The position numbers and the translations under genes were made by a program. From Opitutia bacterium (GTDB lineage Bacteria > Verrucomicrobiota > Verrucomicrobiia > Opitutales > UBA953), in contig DNHH01000081.1 of the NCBI GenBank assembly GCA_003485955.1, positions 4,434-10,363 on the forward strand: a stretch of 5,930 nt of DNA. The letters are read 5' to 3'. Numbering within the stretch: position 1 is the stretch's first letter; each line of letters starts with the position of its first letter. Positions 5,085 to 5,930 of the stretch are shown here, piece by piece. The notes under the pieces were generated by a model. The model saw nothing but the letters and a program-made list of their open reading frames with translations, did no database searches and was not told the origin of the DNA.

Positions 5085-5930
5085 ATGAAGAAGTCACCTA
5101 AGAAGAAGATTGTCTTGGCCTACTCTGGCGGTCTCGACACCTCCGTCCTGCTTTCCTGGATTAAGGAGCACCACAATGCTGAGATCATTGCTTTCTGTGC
5201 AAACGTTGGCCAAGAGGATGAACTCGATGGTCTGCCTGCCAAGGCTCGTAAGACAGGCGCCGCTAAGCTTTACGTCGATGACCTTCAAGCGGAGTTCGCC
5301 AAGGACTTCATCTACCCGATGTTGCAGGCGAATGCCATTTACGAAGGACAGTACTTCCTCGGTACATCCATTGCGCGTCCACTTATTGCGAAGCGCATGG
5401 TGGAGATTGCCCGTAAGGAAGGTGCCACCGCTATCGCCCACGGCGCTACTGGAAAGGGTAACGACCAAGTTCGCTTCGAGTTAACGGCTGCTGCCTTGGC
5501 CCCTGATCTCGAGATTATCGCACCTTGGCGCGATGAGACTTTCCGAGCCGAGTTCCCGGGTCGCGCTGAGATGATTGACTACTGTGCGCGCCACAAAATT
5601 CCTGTGCAGGCCAGTGCGAAGAAGCCTTATTCGAGCGACCGTAACTTGCTCCACATCTCCTATGAAGCAGGTATCCTCGAGGATCCATGGCTCGATGTAT
5701 TTTCGCCGAAGCACAAGGACATGTTTAAGCTTTCGGTCGCTCCTGAGGACGCGCCAAATAAGCCTGAGTTTGTCGAACTTGAGTACCGCACCGGCGATTG
5801 CGTAGCCGTCAACGGCAAGAAAATGAACCCTTTAGGCGTTATGCGTGAATTGAATCGTCTGGGTGGCATGCATGGCGTCGGCCGTGTCGACATGGTAGAA
5901 AACCGTTTCGTCGGCATGAAGAGCCGCGGC
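5085..5930 (+). CDS. argG: Argininosuccinate synthase (3' truncated by window edge)
   Basis: ArgG joins citrulline and aspartate at the cost of ATP to AMP and pyrophosphate, forming argininosuccinate. The frame is open to the last base, giving 282 residues of a protein normally near 400, so roughly the last third is missing. Seen: a lysine-rich start (MKKSPKKK) leading into the ATP pyrophosphatase loop AYSGGLDTS (about residues 12-20); ANVGQEDEL; YEGQYFLGTSIARPLIAK; AHGATGKGNDQVRFE; IIAPWRDETF; KPYSSDRNLLHIS; GILEDPW; and HGVGRVDMVENRFVGMKSRG at the edge. The ATG at 5085 puts the SGG loop at the usual distance from the N-terminus. The 17-base leader (TTTTTCAACCTATCCAT) has no Shine-Dalgarno sequence. 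Lysine is AAG in 21 of 23 codons, against 5 of 13 in argF, which suggests stronger codon selection. argH would be the expected functional partner downstream. Confidence 0.96.
   Translation, partial: MKKSPKKKIVLAYSGGLDTSVLLSWIKEHHNAEIIAFCANVGQEDELDGLPAKARKTGAAKLYVDDLQAEFAKDFIYPMLQANAIYEGQYFLGTSIARPLIAKRMVEIARKEGATAIAHGATGKGNDQVRFELTAAALAPDLEIIAPWRDETFRAEFPGRAEMIDYCARHKIPVQASAKKPYSSDRNLLHISYEAGILEDPWLDVFSPKHKDMFKLSVAPEDAPNKPEFVELEYRTGDCVAVNGKKMNPLGVMRELNRLGGMHGVGRVDMVENRFVGMKSRG

Noticed and set aside
5094..5917. Several open frames in other frames or strands over argG
   Set aside because: The argG frame is open without a break from 5085 to the window end with all expected motifs, so the others are shadows.

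Overview
The window is a dense, single-strand arginine biosynthesis cluster, all on the + strand, in the order argC (3' part) - argJ - argB - argD - argF - argG (5' part). Every gene is identified from its conserved catalytic motifs. About 97 percent of the window is coding. The only gaps are 4, 61, 58 and 17 bases, plus one 1-base stop/start overlap (argB-argD). There are no RNA genes, mobile elements, CRISPR arrays or unknown proteins. Antisense and alternate-frame ORFs lie inside these conserved genes and look like shadows.

The genes cover nearly the whole route from N-acetylglutamyl phosphate handling to argininosuccinate. ArgB phosphorylates N-acetylglutamate, ArgC reduces it to the semialdehyde, and ArgD transaminates it to N-acetylornithine. 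ArgJ moves the acetyl group back to glutamate and releases ornithine. ArgF carbamoylates ornithine to citrulline, and ArgG condenses citrulline with aspartate. The presence of argJ, with no argE seen, indicates the acetyl-recycling (cyclic) pathway. ArgB has the N-terminal helix and C-terminal motif of arginine-inhibited hexameric kinases, which suits that pathway. argH would be needed to finish arginine and could lie just downstream, outside the window. The start of argC and any operon promoter lie upstream of base 1.

Organism: a bacterium of moderate GC. The ArgB wording (KYGGSFMDDPD, then HGGGKAITRAM and GMRVTD) and the general style of the proteins recall Verrucomicrobiota, perhaps Opitutae. 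This is from memory of family sequences and is only moderately secure. None of the five visible starts has a well-placed Shine-Dalgarno sequence, and three follow pyrimidine-rich leaders.

The least explained element is a strong inverted repeat (11-bp arms, 4-base loop) in the argJ-argB spacer, followed by a small second hairpin that shares two bases with it. I see no novel multi-gene system here. The useful second-look items are this hairpin, the SD-less starts, the unusual C-terminus of ArgJ, the altered ornithine-site loop in ArgF and the codon bias of argG.
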